This document shows positions 1 to 5,360 of a DNA stretch of 5,360 bases, piece after piece. The DNA is taken from contig RFJX01000069.1 in NCBI GenBank assembly GCA_003694425.1, positions 1 to 5,360 of the forward strand, given 5' to 3'. How positions within the stretch are numbered: the first letter of the stretch is position 1; each line of letters opens with the position of its first letter. This DNA comes from Gammaproteobacteria bacterium (GTDB lineage: Bacteria; Pseudomonadota; Gammaproteobacteria; J113). The position numbers and the translations under genes are program-made. The notes beneath the pieces are model-generated. The model did no database searches. It had not been told where the DNA came from and worked only from the letters and a program-made list of their open reading frames with translations.

Positions 1-1
1 G

Positions 2-2161
2 TGCTGGAGCCTGCTGCGGGCCGCATGGCTATTGCAGGGAGGCCTGGCGCCGGAGCTGGAGGGGCGCGAGCTGGTGGTGGAGGGGAGGGTGGCCTCCCTG
101 CCCGGCCGATCCGAGCAGGGGGTCGTGTTCCTGTTCGAGCCGAGGCGTGTCTGGCTGGATGGGCGGCCGGTCACGCCGCCACGGCGGATCCGCCTCGGCT
201 GGTACGGGGCGCGGACAGCGGAGCTCGTCCCGGGCGAGCGGTGGCGACTGCGGGTACGCCTGAAGCGCCCGCATGGCCTGGCCAATCCCGGCGGCTTCGA
301 TTACGAACGGTGGCTGTTCCGGGAGGGGATCGGGGCCACCGGCCACGTCAGGGAGAGTCGCGACAACCGGCGCCTCGGGAGGGCGCCAGCCGGGATCGAC
401 CTGTTGCGTCACGAGTTGCGCCGGCGGATCGACGCCGCCCTCGGCGATTCGCCCTGGACCGGGGTGATCACCGCCCTGGCCATCGGCGACCGGCATGCCA
501 TTTCCCCCGCCCAGTGGCAGGTGCTGCGCGCGACCGGCACCAATCACCTGGTCGCCATCTCGGGGCTCCACATCGGCCTGCTCGCCACTGCCGGATTCTT
601 CCTGTTCCGCTGGCTGGCCGCGCTGGTGGGGGCGCTTTCCGGCTCCAGTCTGCCGGCCCAGCGCGTCGCGGGTGCCGGGGCCGTCCTGTTCGCGCTGGGC
701 TATGCCGCCCTGGCCGGCTTCGCCATCCCCACGCTGCGGGCCCTGGTGATGGTGGCGGTCTGCGTCGCCGGGATCCAGGCCGGCCGTCGTCTGAGCGCCA
801 CCGCCCTGCTCTCCGTGGCTGCCATTGCGGTACTCGTCCTCGACCCGACGGCGGTGCTCTCCCCGGGGTTCTGGCTCTCCTTCGGCGCGGTGGTACTCAT
901 CTTCTACGGCACCCTCTGCCGCCGCGGGATGCCGGGCCGGCTCCGGTCCCTGGTCCGCCTGCAGCTGCTGGTCGGGATCGGGCTGCTGCCCCTGCTGGCG
1001 GCATTCTTTGGCCAGCATCCCCTGATCGCCCCGCTGGCCAACCTGATCGCCGTACCATGGGTCTCGCTGACCACCGTCCCGCTCACCCTGCTGGGGGCCC
1101 TTGGCTCCTTCGCGGCGCCGGAACATGCCGACCTGCTGCCGCGTCTCGCCGCCGCCACCCTGGATCTGCTCTGGCCGGTGCTGGAGCGGCTTGCGGTCCT
1201 GCCGGCCGGCCAGTGGCAGCCGCGCATGATAGCGGGAGGGGAACTGATTGCGGCCGTGACCGGGACGGCCCTGCTCCTGGCCCCGGCAGGGATCCCGTTG
1301 CGCCACCTGGGGGTGATCTTTCTGCTGCCGCTGGCACTGCCTGCCGGGCCCTCGCTGCCAGAGGGAGGATTCCGCCTCACCCTGCTGGACGTCGGGCAGG
1401 GGCTCAGTGCCGTGGTCAGAACCCGTAGCCATCTCCTCGTCTATGACACGGGGCCACGCCACGGCGGTGGCTTCGATGCGGGGGCGGCGGTCCTTGCCCC
1501 CTTCCTGCGGGCCAGGGGGGAGCGGCGCATCGACCTCCTGCTGCTGAGCCACGGCGACAGCGACCATGCCGGTGGCGCCCGCAGCCTGCTGGCCGGGTTC
1601 CCGGTGGGTGAGGTGGTGACCGCCCCCGACCCCAGGATCGCCTGGGCGGGTGGGAAACGCTGCCGGGCCGGCATGGAATGGCGCTGGGACGGGGTGCGCC
1701 TGCGGGTGATCCACCCCGGCACGGGCCGCTGGCACGGCAATGACGCCTCCTGTGTCCTTCTTATCGAGGGAGGCGGGCACCGCCTGCTGCTGAGCGGCGA
1801 CATCGAGCGCCGGGCGGAGCGCGATCTGGTGGCCCGCCTGGGCGCGGGTCTGCGCGCGGAGGTACTGGTCTCGCCCCATCACGGCAGTCTGAGCTCCTCC
1901 TCGGTGGCCTTCGCCAACCGCGTTCTGCCCGCCTGGGTGCTCCATCCCGCAGGCTACCGCAACCGCTTCGGCTTCCCGAAGTCGAAGGTGGTCGCCCGCT
2001 GGCGTGTACGGGGTGCCAAGCAGCTGGTCACGGGACAGGCGGGCGCCATTGAAATGGACTTCCTTCCGCAGTTCCCGGTCGTTCCGCGCTGCTGGCGCGA
2101 GGATAATCCGCGGATCTGGAGGGCCAGGGCCGGCCCCGGCGGCTGCAGCGCGCCCCTTTGA
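2..2161 (+). CDS. comEC: ComEC/Rec2 family DNA-uptake channel protein, 5' partial
   Basis: ComEC is the inner-membrane channel that carries single-stranded DNA into the cytoplasm during natural transformation. The frame is open to the left edge, giving 719 visible residues. The text from base 2 already reads like the ComEC N-terminal region, so the real start lies upstream and about 50 residues are probably missing; the TTG at 32 is not a likely start. Visible order: a soluble N-terminal domain (about residues 10-130), a multi-helix competence domain (about 150-430) with the diagnostic TNHLVAISGLHIG at 180-192 and PLANLIAVPW at 344-353, then a metallo-beta-lactamase-like domain (about 460-690). 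The last domain has DVGQG at 463-467, a complete HGDSDH metal motif at 517-522 and SPHHGS at 624-629. All domain signatures are intact, so it looks functional. The presence of ComEC alone does not prove competence. The gene precedes exbB by 62 bases. Confidence 0.96.
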   Translation, partial: CWSLLRAAWLLQGGLAPELEGRELVVEGRVASLPGRSEQGVVFLFEPRRVWLDGRPVTPPRRIRLGWYGARTAELVPGERWRLRVRLKRPHGLANPGGFDYERWLFREGIGATGHVRESRDNRRLGRAPAGIDLLRHELRRRIDAALGDSPWTGVITALAIGDRHAISPAQWQVLRATGTNHLVAISGLHIGLLATAGFFLFRWLAALVGALSGSSLPAQRVAGAGAVLFALGYAALAGFAIPTLRALVMVAVCVAGIQAGRRLSATALLSVAAIAVLVLDPTAVLSPGFWLSFGAVVLIFYGTLCRRGMPGRLRSLVRLQLLVGIGLLPLLAAFFGQHPLIAPLANLIAVPWVSLTTVPLTLLGALGSFAAPEHADLLPRLAAATLDLLWPVLERLAVLPAGQWQPRMIAGGELIAAVTGTALLLAPAGIPLRHLGVIFLLPLALPAGPSLPEGGFRLTLLDVGQGLSAVVRTRSHLLVYDTGPRHGGGFDAGAAVLAPFLRARGERRIDLLLLSHGDSDHAGGARSLLAGFPVGEVVTAPDPRIAWAGGKRCRAGMEWRWDGVRLRVIHPGTGRWHGNDASCVLLIEGGGHRLLLSGDIERRAERDLVARLGAGLRAEVLVSPHHGSLSSSSVAFANRVLPAWVLHPAGYRNRFGFPKSKVVARWRVRGAKQLVTGQAGAIEMDFLPQFPVVPRCWREDNPRIWRARAGPGGCSAPL

Positions 2162-2185
2162 ACCCCATCGCCCGTCTGCTAGAGT
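2158..2185 (+). promoter_or_regulatory. Candidate sigma-70 promoter for the exbB-kdsB operon
   Basis: TTGAAC at 2158-2163 matches four of six -35 consensus bases. It is followed after 13 bases by TG at 2177-2178 and after 16 bases by TAGAGT at 2180-2185, which together form an extended -10 (TGnTAnAnT style, four of six hexamer matches). The -35 overlaps the comEC stop codon (2159-2161). Transcription would start near 2192, about 32 bases before the exbB start. It fits the only sizeable gap in the gene run, but it is a by-eye match in GC-rich DNA and is unproven. Confidence 0.42.
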
Positions 2186-2209
2186 GCGGGCCGGTTCCGC
2201 TTGCTCTAG
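2179..2209 (+). repeat. Imperfect inverted repeat between comEC and exbB
   Basis: CTAGAG at 2179-2184 is complementary to CTCTAG at 2204-2209, and GCGG at 2186-2189 to CCGC at 2197-2200. This gives a 6+4 base-pair stem with a 1x3 internal loop and a 7-base apical loop. It covers the candidate -10 box and touches the first two bases of the exbB Shine-Dalgarno. No T-tract follows, so it is not a classic intrinsic terminator. It could be an operator, or an RNA hairpin present only in transcripts reading through from comEC. Confidence 0.45.
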
Positions 2210-2215
2210 AGGGGG
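2208..2215 (+). promoter_or_regulatory. Shine-Dalgarno that sets the exbB start
   Basis: AGAGGGGG lies 8 bases before the GTG at 2224. No comparable purine tract precedes the in-frame TTG at 2158, which overlaps the comEC stop. This favours GTG 2224 as the exbB start. Confidence 0.7.
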
Positions 2216-2223
2216 CACAACAG

Positions 2224-2853
2224 GTGCTTGAATTCGTCAAGGCCGGCGGCTGGCTGATGCTGCCGATCCTGCTCTGTTCCGTGATTGCGCTTGCCATCGT
2301 GCTCGAGCGCTTCTGGACCCTGCGCCGGCAGCGCATCGCGCCCGACAACCTGGTCGAGACCGTCTGGCAGTGGGCCCGTCAGGGCCAGCTCGACGGTCGC
2401 CGGATCAAGGCCCTCCAGGAGAGTTCGCCGCTGGGGCGGATCCTGGCCGCGGGGCTGGCCAACCGGCACCACAGCCGGGAGATCATGAAGGAGAGCATCG
2501 AGGATGTCGGGCGCCACGTGGTGCACCAGCTCAGCCGCTATCTCAACACCCTGGGCACCATCGCCGCCATCGCCCCGCTGCTGGGGCTGCTGGGGACCGT
2601 GCTGGGCATGATCGACGTCTTCGCCGTCATCACCACCCAGGGCGTGGGTGATCCGACCCAGCTCGCGGGCGGTATCTCCAAGGCCCTCATCACCACGGCG
2701 GCCGGCCTCTCCGTGGCCATCCCCTCGCTCATCTTCTACCGCTATTTCCGCGGTCTCCTGGACAGCCTGGTGGTGAGCATGGAGGAGGAGGCGCTGAAGA
2801 TGGTGGAGGTGCTGGAGGGCGAGCGCGAGCGCACGGAGGATCCGAGCGAATGA
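2224..2853 (+). CDS. exbB: ExbB/TolQ/MotA-family proton-channel protein
   Basis: This is an inner-membrane protein of the ExbB/TolQ family. It forms the oligomeric ring that, with ExbD, converts proton-motive force into mechanical work on a periplasmic partner. The product is 209 residues from GTG 2224, shorter than E. coli ExbB (about 244) because the N-terminal extension is short. Three membrane segments are visible: about 11-30, 110-132 and 150-172. The second contains the family hallmark APLLGLLGTVLGMI (117-130), and the third GISKALITTAAGLSVAIPSL (150-169). A cytoplasmic loop (about 40-105) and a charged, Glu-rich C-terminus follow the usual topology. The longer reading back to TTG 2158 adds 22 residues with no family resemblance and lacks a good ribosome site. 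The stop overlaps the exbD start (ATGA), implying coupling. No TonB, TolA or other energised partner is encoded here, so the ExbB name is by family and position; a TolQ-like role is not excluded. Confidence 0.92.
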   Translation: MLEFVKAGGWLMLPILLCSVIALAIVLERFWTLRRQRIAPDNLVETVWQWARQGQLDGRRIKALQESSPLGRILAAGLANRHHSREIMKESIEDVGRHVVHQLSRYLNTLGTIAAIAPLLGLLGTVLGMIDVFAVITTQGVGDPTQLAGGISKALITTAAGLSVAIPSLIFYRYFRGLLDSLVVSMEEEALKMVEVLEGERERTEDPSE

Positions 2854-3275
2854 GACTGAACGAGCGCCGGGAGGACGATGTCGAGATCAACCTGACACCG
2901 CTCATCGACGTCGTCTTTCTGCTCCTCATCTTCTTCATGGTCAGCACCACCTTCATCCACGAGTCGCGCATCGACCTGAGCCTGCCCGAGGCCAGCCAGG
3001 ACGCACCGGAAGACGAACCGAAGACGATCGAGGTCGACATCGACCGCCAGGGCCGCTACTTCATCAACGGCAGGATGCTGGTCAACACCAGCAAGGAGAC
3101 CCTGCGCAGCGCCCTGCGCGAGGCGGCCGACGGGCTGAAGGAGCCGGTGCTGCTGCTCAAGGCCGATGCGCAGACGACCCACCAGTCGGTAATCGACGTG
3201 ATGGACGCCGCCAGTCAGATCGGCCTCAACCGGATCCGTTTCGCCACCCGCCTCAAGCAGGGAGAGGGGGAGTGA
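2850..3275 (+). CDS. exbD: ExbD/TolR-family proton-channel subunit
   Basis: This 141-residue protein has the standard ExbD/TolR layout: a short basic/acidic cytoplasmic N-terminus, one membrane helix (about 18-37) and a periplasmic domain. EINLTPLIDVVFLLLIFFMV at 12-31 is the family signature, with Asp20 in the position of the essential proton-carrying aspartate (Asp25 in E. coli ExbD, Asp23 in TolR). The periplasmic part (about 45-138) reads as the usual small mixed alpha/beta fold, with a DRQGRYFINGR stretch (65-75) and a LLLKADAQT stretch (101-109). The length matches E. coli ExbD (141). ATG 2850 overlaps the exbB stop by 4 bases and has GGAGGA at 2835-2840 as ribosome site. It should sit inside the ExbB ring. 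Its periplasmic client is unknown from this window. Confidence 0.94.
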   Translation: MRLNERREDDVEINLTPLIDVVFLLLIFFMVSTTFIHESRIDLSLPEASQDAPEDEPKTIEVDIDRQGRYFINGRMLVNTSKETLRSALREAADGLKEPVLLLKADAQTTHQSVIDVMDAASQIGLNRIRFATRLKQGEGE

Positions 3276-3279
3276 GGCC

Positions 3280-4281
3280 ATGGCTCCCGCGGGCGTGAAG
3301 CGGGGCGAGCAGTTCATCGAGGAGCTCTGGTACGGCAGGCACCCCCTGAGCCTGCTGCTCGCGCCGCTGGGCTGGCTCTTCGCTCTCGCCGTGAGGCTGC
3401 GGCGCCTGGCCTGGCGCAGCGGTCTGCTCTCGCCCAGGCGGCTGCCGGTACCGGTCATCGTGGTCGGCAATATCAGTGTCGGCGGGACCGGCAAGACCCC
3501 GCTGGTGATCTGGCTCTGCAAGCGACTCCGGGAGGCGGGTCATCGCCCGGGGGTGGTGATCCGCGGATATCGCGGACTGGGCCGCCACTGGCCCCAGCAG
3601 GCCCGGCCCGACAGTGACCCCCGGGTGGTCGGGGACGAGGCGGTGGTGCTGGCCCGGCGCACCGGCTGTCCGATTGCGGTAGGGCCGGATCGGGTGGCGG
3701 CCGGCGAGGCACTGCTCGAATATCACGACTGCGACCTGATCGTCTCCGACGATGGCCTCCAGCACTACCGCCTGGCCCGGGATGTCGAGATCGCGGTCGT
3801 GGACGGGATCCGTCGCCACGGCAACCGGCGTTGCCTGCCGGCAGGGCCCCTCCGCGAGCCGGTCTCCAGGCTCCGGGAGGTCGACCTGGTGGTAAGCAAC
3901 GGCGTGGCCGGAAGGGGGGAATTCCCCATGAAATACGTGCCCGGTGACCTGGTCTCCCTGATCGAGCCCCAGGCGCGCCGGCCGCTGGAGCGCTTTCGCG
4001 GGCAGCCGGTACATGCCGTGGCCGCGATCGGAATGCCGGAGCGCTTCTTCTCCCTCCTCGTGCATCACGGACTGCGGGTGGAAAAACACCCCTTTCCGGA
4101 CCATCATGTATTCACTCCGCAGGAGCTGGACTTCGGGGATGACCTGCCGGTCCTCATGACCGAGAAGGACGCGGTGAAGTGCCTGCCCTTCGCCCGCCCG
4201 GACTGGTGGTACCTGCCGATCGAGGCGGACCTGCCGGAGACCTTCCTGCACCGGCTCAAACTGCTCTTGAAGGAGAAATGA
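3280..4281 (+). CDS. lpxK: Tetraacyldisaccharide 4'-kinase (lipid A biosynthesis)
   Basis: LpxK transfers a phosphate from ATP to the 4' position of the tetraacyl disaccharide-1-phosphate, producing lipid IVA on the cytoplasmic face of the inner membrane. The 333-residue length is typical (E. coli 328). Key features: a hydrophobic N-terminal anchor helix (about 23-40, after WYGRHPLS), the P-loop [12 protein letters not shown] at 63-74 with Lys72 and Thr73, VIRGYRG at 93-99, VSDDGLQH at 155-162, a [18 protein letters not shown] block at 175-194, PDHHVF at 273-278 and MTEKDAVK at 293-300. All conserved blocks of the family are present, so it should be active. ATG 3280 is chosen because GGAGAGGGGG at 3261-3270 lies 9 bases upstream; GTG 3295 in the same frame has no ribosome site. 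It starts 4 bases after exbD stops. msbA, next to lpxK in enterics, is absent here. Confidence 0.97.
   Translation: MAPAGVKRGEQFIEELWYGRHPLSLLLAPLGWLFALAVRLRRLAWRSGLLSPRRLPVPVIVVGNISVGGTGKTPLVIWLCKRLREAGHRPGVVIRGYRGLGRHWPQQARPDSDPRVVGDEAVVLARRTGCPIAVGPDRVAAGEALLEYHDCDLIVSDDGLQHYRLARDVEIAVVDGIRRHGNRRCLPAGPLREPVSRLREVDLVVSNGVAGRGEFPMKYVPGDLVSLIEPQARRPLERFRGQPVHAVAAIGMPERFFSLLVHHGLRVEKHPFPDHHVFTPQELDFGDDLPVLMTEKDAVKCLPFARPDWWYLPIEADLPETFLHRLKLLLKEK
4271..4275 (+). promoter_or_regulatory. Shine-Dalgarno that sets the ycaR start
   Basis: AGGAG inside the last codons of lpxK lies 5 bases before ATG 4281 but only 2 bases before the adjacent ATG 4278. This favours 4281, which also gives the family's usual Met-Asp N-terminus. 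Confidence 0.7.
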
Positions 4282-4484
4282 TGGACAAGAAACTGCTGGA
4301 GATCCTCGTCTGCCCCGTGACCAAGGGCCCCCTCATCTATGACAAGGAGAAGCAGGAGCTGATCTCGCTCTCCGCCCGCCTGGCCTATCCCATCCGGGAC
4401 GAGATCCCGGTGATGCTCGAGGAGGAGGCGCGGACCCTGGAAGAGGAGGAGGTGGAGCGCTGGCGGGCCAGACAGGCCGGGTGA
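4281..4484 (+). CDS. ycaR: Trm112/YcaR-family small protein
   Basis: This 67-residue protein belongs to the bacterial Trm112-like (UPF0434/YcaR) family, usually about 60 residues and typically encoded between lpxK and kdsB. In eukaryotes and archaea Trm112 activates methyltransferases; the bacterial role is poorly defined, so no function is asserted. The hallmarks are [11 protein letters not shown] (2-12), KQELIS (24-29) and [18 protein letters not shown] (34-51). Of the cysteines that bind zinc in canonical members, only Cys11 remains: the second position of the CPxC pair is Thr14, and Ser29 stands where E. coli YcaR has Cys as I recall it. It therefore probably does not bind zinc in the classic way. 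A charged tail ([11 protein letters not shown]) extends it slightly. ATG 4281 shares its A with the lpxK stop, and the stop overlaps the kdsB GTG, so it is translationally tied to both neighbours. Confidence 0.92.
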   Translation: MDKKLLEILVCPVTKGPLIYDKEKQELISLSARLAYPIRDEIPVMLEEEARTLEEEEVERWRARQAG

Positions 4485-5278
4485 GCCGGTTCACCGTCAT
4501 CATCCCGGCACGTTACGCCTCCAGTCGTCTTCCGGGCAAACCACTGCTGGAGATCGCCGGCGAGCCGATGATCCGCCACGTTCACCGGCGGGCGGAGGAG
4601 TCGGGTGCCACGCGCATCGTCATCGCAACCGACGATCAGCGGGTCGCGGAGGTCGCGCGGGGATTCGGTGCCGAGGTCTGCATGACCCGCCCCGATCACG
4701 GATCGGGCACCGACCGCCTGGCAGAGGCGGTCACCCTGCTGGGGCTGGCCGAGGAGGAGATCGTGGTCAATGTGCAGGGGGACGAGCCGCTGCTCCCCGG
4801 CACGCTGATCCGGCAGGTGGCGGGTCTGCTGGAACGCCATCCCGGAGCGGCCATCGCCACTCTCTGCGAACCGCTGCGGCAGGCGGATGGCATTTTCGAC
4901 CCCCACATCGTCAAGGTGGTACGGGACCAGGAGGGTTACGCCCTCTACTTCTCCCGCGCCCCGATCCCCTGGTGGCGCGAAGGCTTCGACCGGGGGGGGT
5001 GCTCCGGATCCCCGCCGGCAGACTCCACCTGGCAGCGCCACATCGGCCTCTATGCCTACCGCGTGGCCTCCCTGGCCCGTTTCACCGCCTGGCCCACCGC
5101 TCCCCTGGAGGAGCTGGAGTGCCTCGAGCAGCTCCGGGCCCTGTGGCACGGCGAGCGCATCGTGGTGGCCGAGGCGACGGAGCCGGCCGGTCACGGGGTG
5201 GACACCCCGGCCGACCTGGAGCGGGTGAGGGAAGCGCTCGGCAATCGGCCATCGGCAATCAGGTCGAAGGATACTTGA
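4481..5278 (+). CDS. kdsB: 3-deoxy-manno-octulosonate cytidylyltransferase (CMP-Kdo synthetase)
   Basis: KdsB makes CMP-Kdo from CTP and Kdo in the cytoplasm, the activated sugar that WaaA adds to lipid IVA made by the LpxK step. The product has 265 residues against about 248 in E. coli. A nucleotidyltransferase core is clear: the CTP-binding [15 protein letters not shown] at 8-22, IATDD at 48-52, [14 protein letters not shown] at 69-82, the Mg-binding [11 protein letters not shown] at 96-106 (Asp101), DPHIVKVV at 140-147, FSRAPIPW at 157-164, RHIGLYAYR at 186-194, [13 protein letters not shown] at 215-227 and [12 protein letters not shown] at 239-250. Family members normally end just after the last motif. 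Here about 12 more residues (254-265) are encoded by 7-base repeats and following sequence, most likely a neutral added tail. GTG 4481 is the start: it overlaps the ycaR stop (GTGA), has only a weak ribosome site, and the protein aligns from residue 1. Confidence 0.97.
   Translation: MSRFTVIIPARYASSRLPGKPLLEIAGEPMIRHVHRRAEESGATRIVIATDDQRVAEVARGFGAEVCMTRPDHGSGTDRLAEAVTLLGLAEEEIVVNVQGDEPLLPGTLIRQVAGLLERHPGAAIATLCEPLRQADGIFDPHIVKVVRDQEGYALYFSRAPIPWWREGFDRGGCSGSPPADSTWQRHIGLYAYRVASLARFTAWPTAPLEELECLEQLRALWHGERIVVAEATEPAGHGVDTPADLERVREALGNRPSAIRSKDT
5238..5260 (+). repeat. Short degenerate heptanucleotide array in the kdsB 3' end
   Basis: Three consecutive 7-base units, TCGGCAA (5238-5244), TCGGCCA (5245-5251) and TCGGCAA (5252-5258), are followed by TC. 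They lie inside the last kdsB codons and encode residues of the extra tail beginning GNRPSAI. On the opposite strand the units read as GCCGA plus two variable bases, the same core as the array at 5307-5360. Confidence 0.8.
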
Positions 5279-5306
5279 CACGGAGGGGGTGGCGATTTCG
5301 CTCCTG

Positions 5307-5360
5307 GCCGACAGCCGACAGCCGACAGCCGACAGCCGACAGCCGACAGCCGACAGCCGA
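5307..5360 (+). repeat. Perfect heptanucleotide tandem array, continues past window
   Basis: The unit GCCGACA is repeated seven times without any mismatch (5307-5355), then GCCGA (5356-5360) to the window edge, 54 bases in all. Its true length is unknown. It begins 28 bases after the kdsB stop. Identity between units points to recent expansion by slippage or to active homogenisation. No gene, promoter or T-rich terminator is visible in the 28 bases between kdsB and the array. No function is claimed. Confidence 0.95.

Noticed and set aside
1..1428. 475-codon plus-strand frame from base 1
   Set aside because: It is a frame-shifted shadow of comEC, with Ala/Gly/Arg/Pro-rich text and no family motif.
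29..2218. 729-codon open frame on the minus strand opposite comEC
   Set aside because: It mirrors comEC, whose conserved motifs are unmistakable. The antisense translation is low-complexity, rich in Gly, Gln, Arg and Pro, with no recognisable domain. Long antisense frames are expected in GC-rich coding DNA.
2158..2223. Longer exbB starting at the TTG overlapping the comEC stop
   Set aside because: The extra 22 residues do not resemble the family N-terminus, and the clear Shine-Dalgarno at 2208-2215 points to GTG 2224.
3253..4251. 332-codon minus-strand frame opposite lpxK
   Set aside because: It lies antisense to a fully conserved lpxK, shows no motif, and its composition is that of a shadow frame.
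4385..5281. 298-codon minus-strand frame opposite ycaR and kdsB
   Set aside because: It is a shadow of kdsB with no domain signature.
5275..5303. Consensus TTGACA (5275-5280) after kdsB as a promoter
   Set aside because: No acceptable -10 box occurs 15-19 bases downstream; the sequence there is GC-rich and unlike TATAAT.
5279..5306. Intrinsic terminator after kdsB
   Set aside because: Only a tiny GCGA/TCGC palindrome (5292-5301) is present and no T-tract follows.
5307..5360. CRISPR array
   Set aside because: Units are contiguous 7-base repeats with no spacers, far too short for CRISPR repeats.

Overview
This is a GC-rich (about two-thirds G+C by eye) and gene-dense chromosomal window. It carries one co-directional run of six genes on the + strand: comEC (5' end cut by the window edge), exbB, exbD, lpxK, a small Trm112-family gene (ycaR) and kdsB. 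Lipid A and Kdo genes show a Gram-negative bacterium. From memory of family layouts, the order comEC-exbB-exbD-lpxK-ycaR-kdsB matches the Pseudomonas-type gammaproteobacterial arrangement. The enteric layout instead has msbA beside lpxK and no exbBD. With the high GC and ordinary core genes, a free-living gammaproteobacterium is the best guess; the family cannot be named from this window.

Region by region: 2-2161 encodes the DNA-uptake channel ComEC without roughly its first 50 residues. The 62-base gap at 2162-2223 holds a plausible promoter whose -35 box overlaps the comEC stop, an inverted repeat, and a strong Shine-Dalgarno for exbB. From 2224 to 5278 five genes are packed with 4-base overlaps, a 1-base overlap or a 4-base gap, as expected for one translationally coupled operon. 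ExbB and ExbD form a proton-driven inner-membrane motor pair, but no TonB-like partner is present here. LpxK phosphorylates the lipid A precursor and KdsB activates Kdo as CMP-Kdo, the next substrate added to lipid IVA, so the two act consecutively in building the inner core of lipopolysaccharide. The small Trm112-like protein lies between them.

The least ordinary part is the last ~120 bases. The 3' end of kdsB runs into three degenerate 7-base repeats (TCGGCAA-like) that appear to have replaced the native stop and added a short tail to KdsB. After a 28-base spacer beyond the stop, a perfect heptanucleotide array (GCCGACA, 7.7 copies) runs off the window end. The two arrays share a GCCGA core in opposite orientation, so they can fold back on each other. 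I see no mobile element, CRISPR array, RNA gene or defence system, and nothing here that I would call a new multi-gene system.
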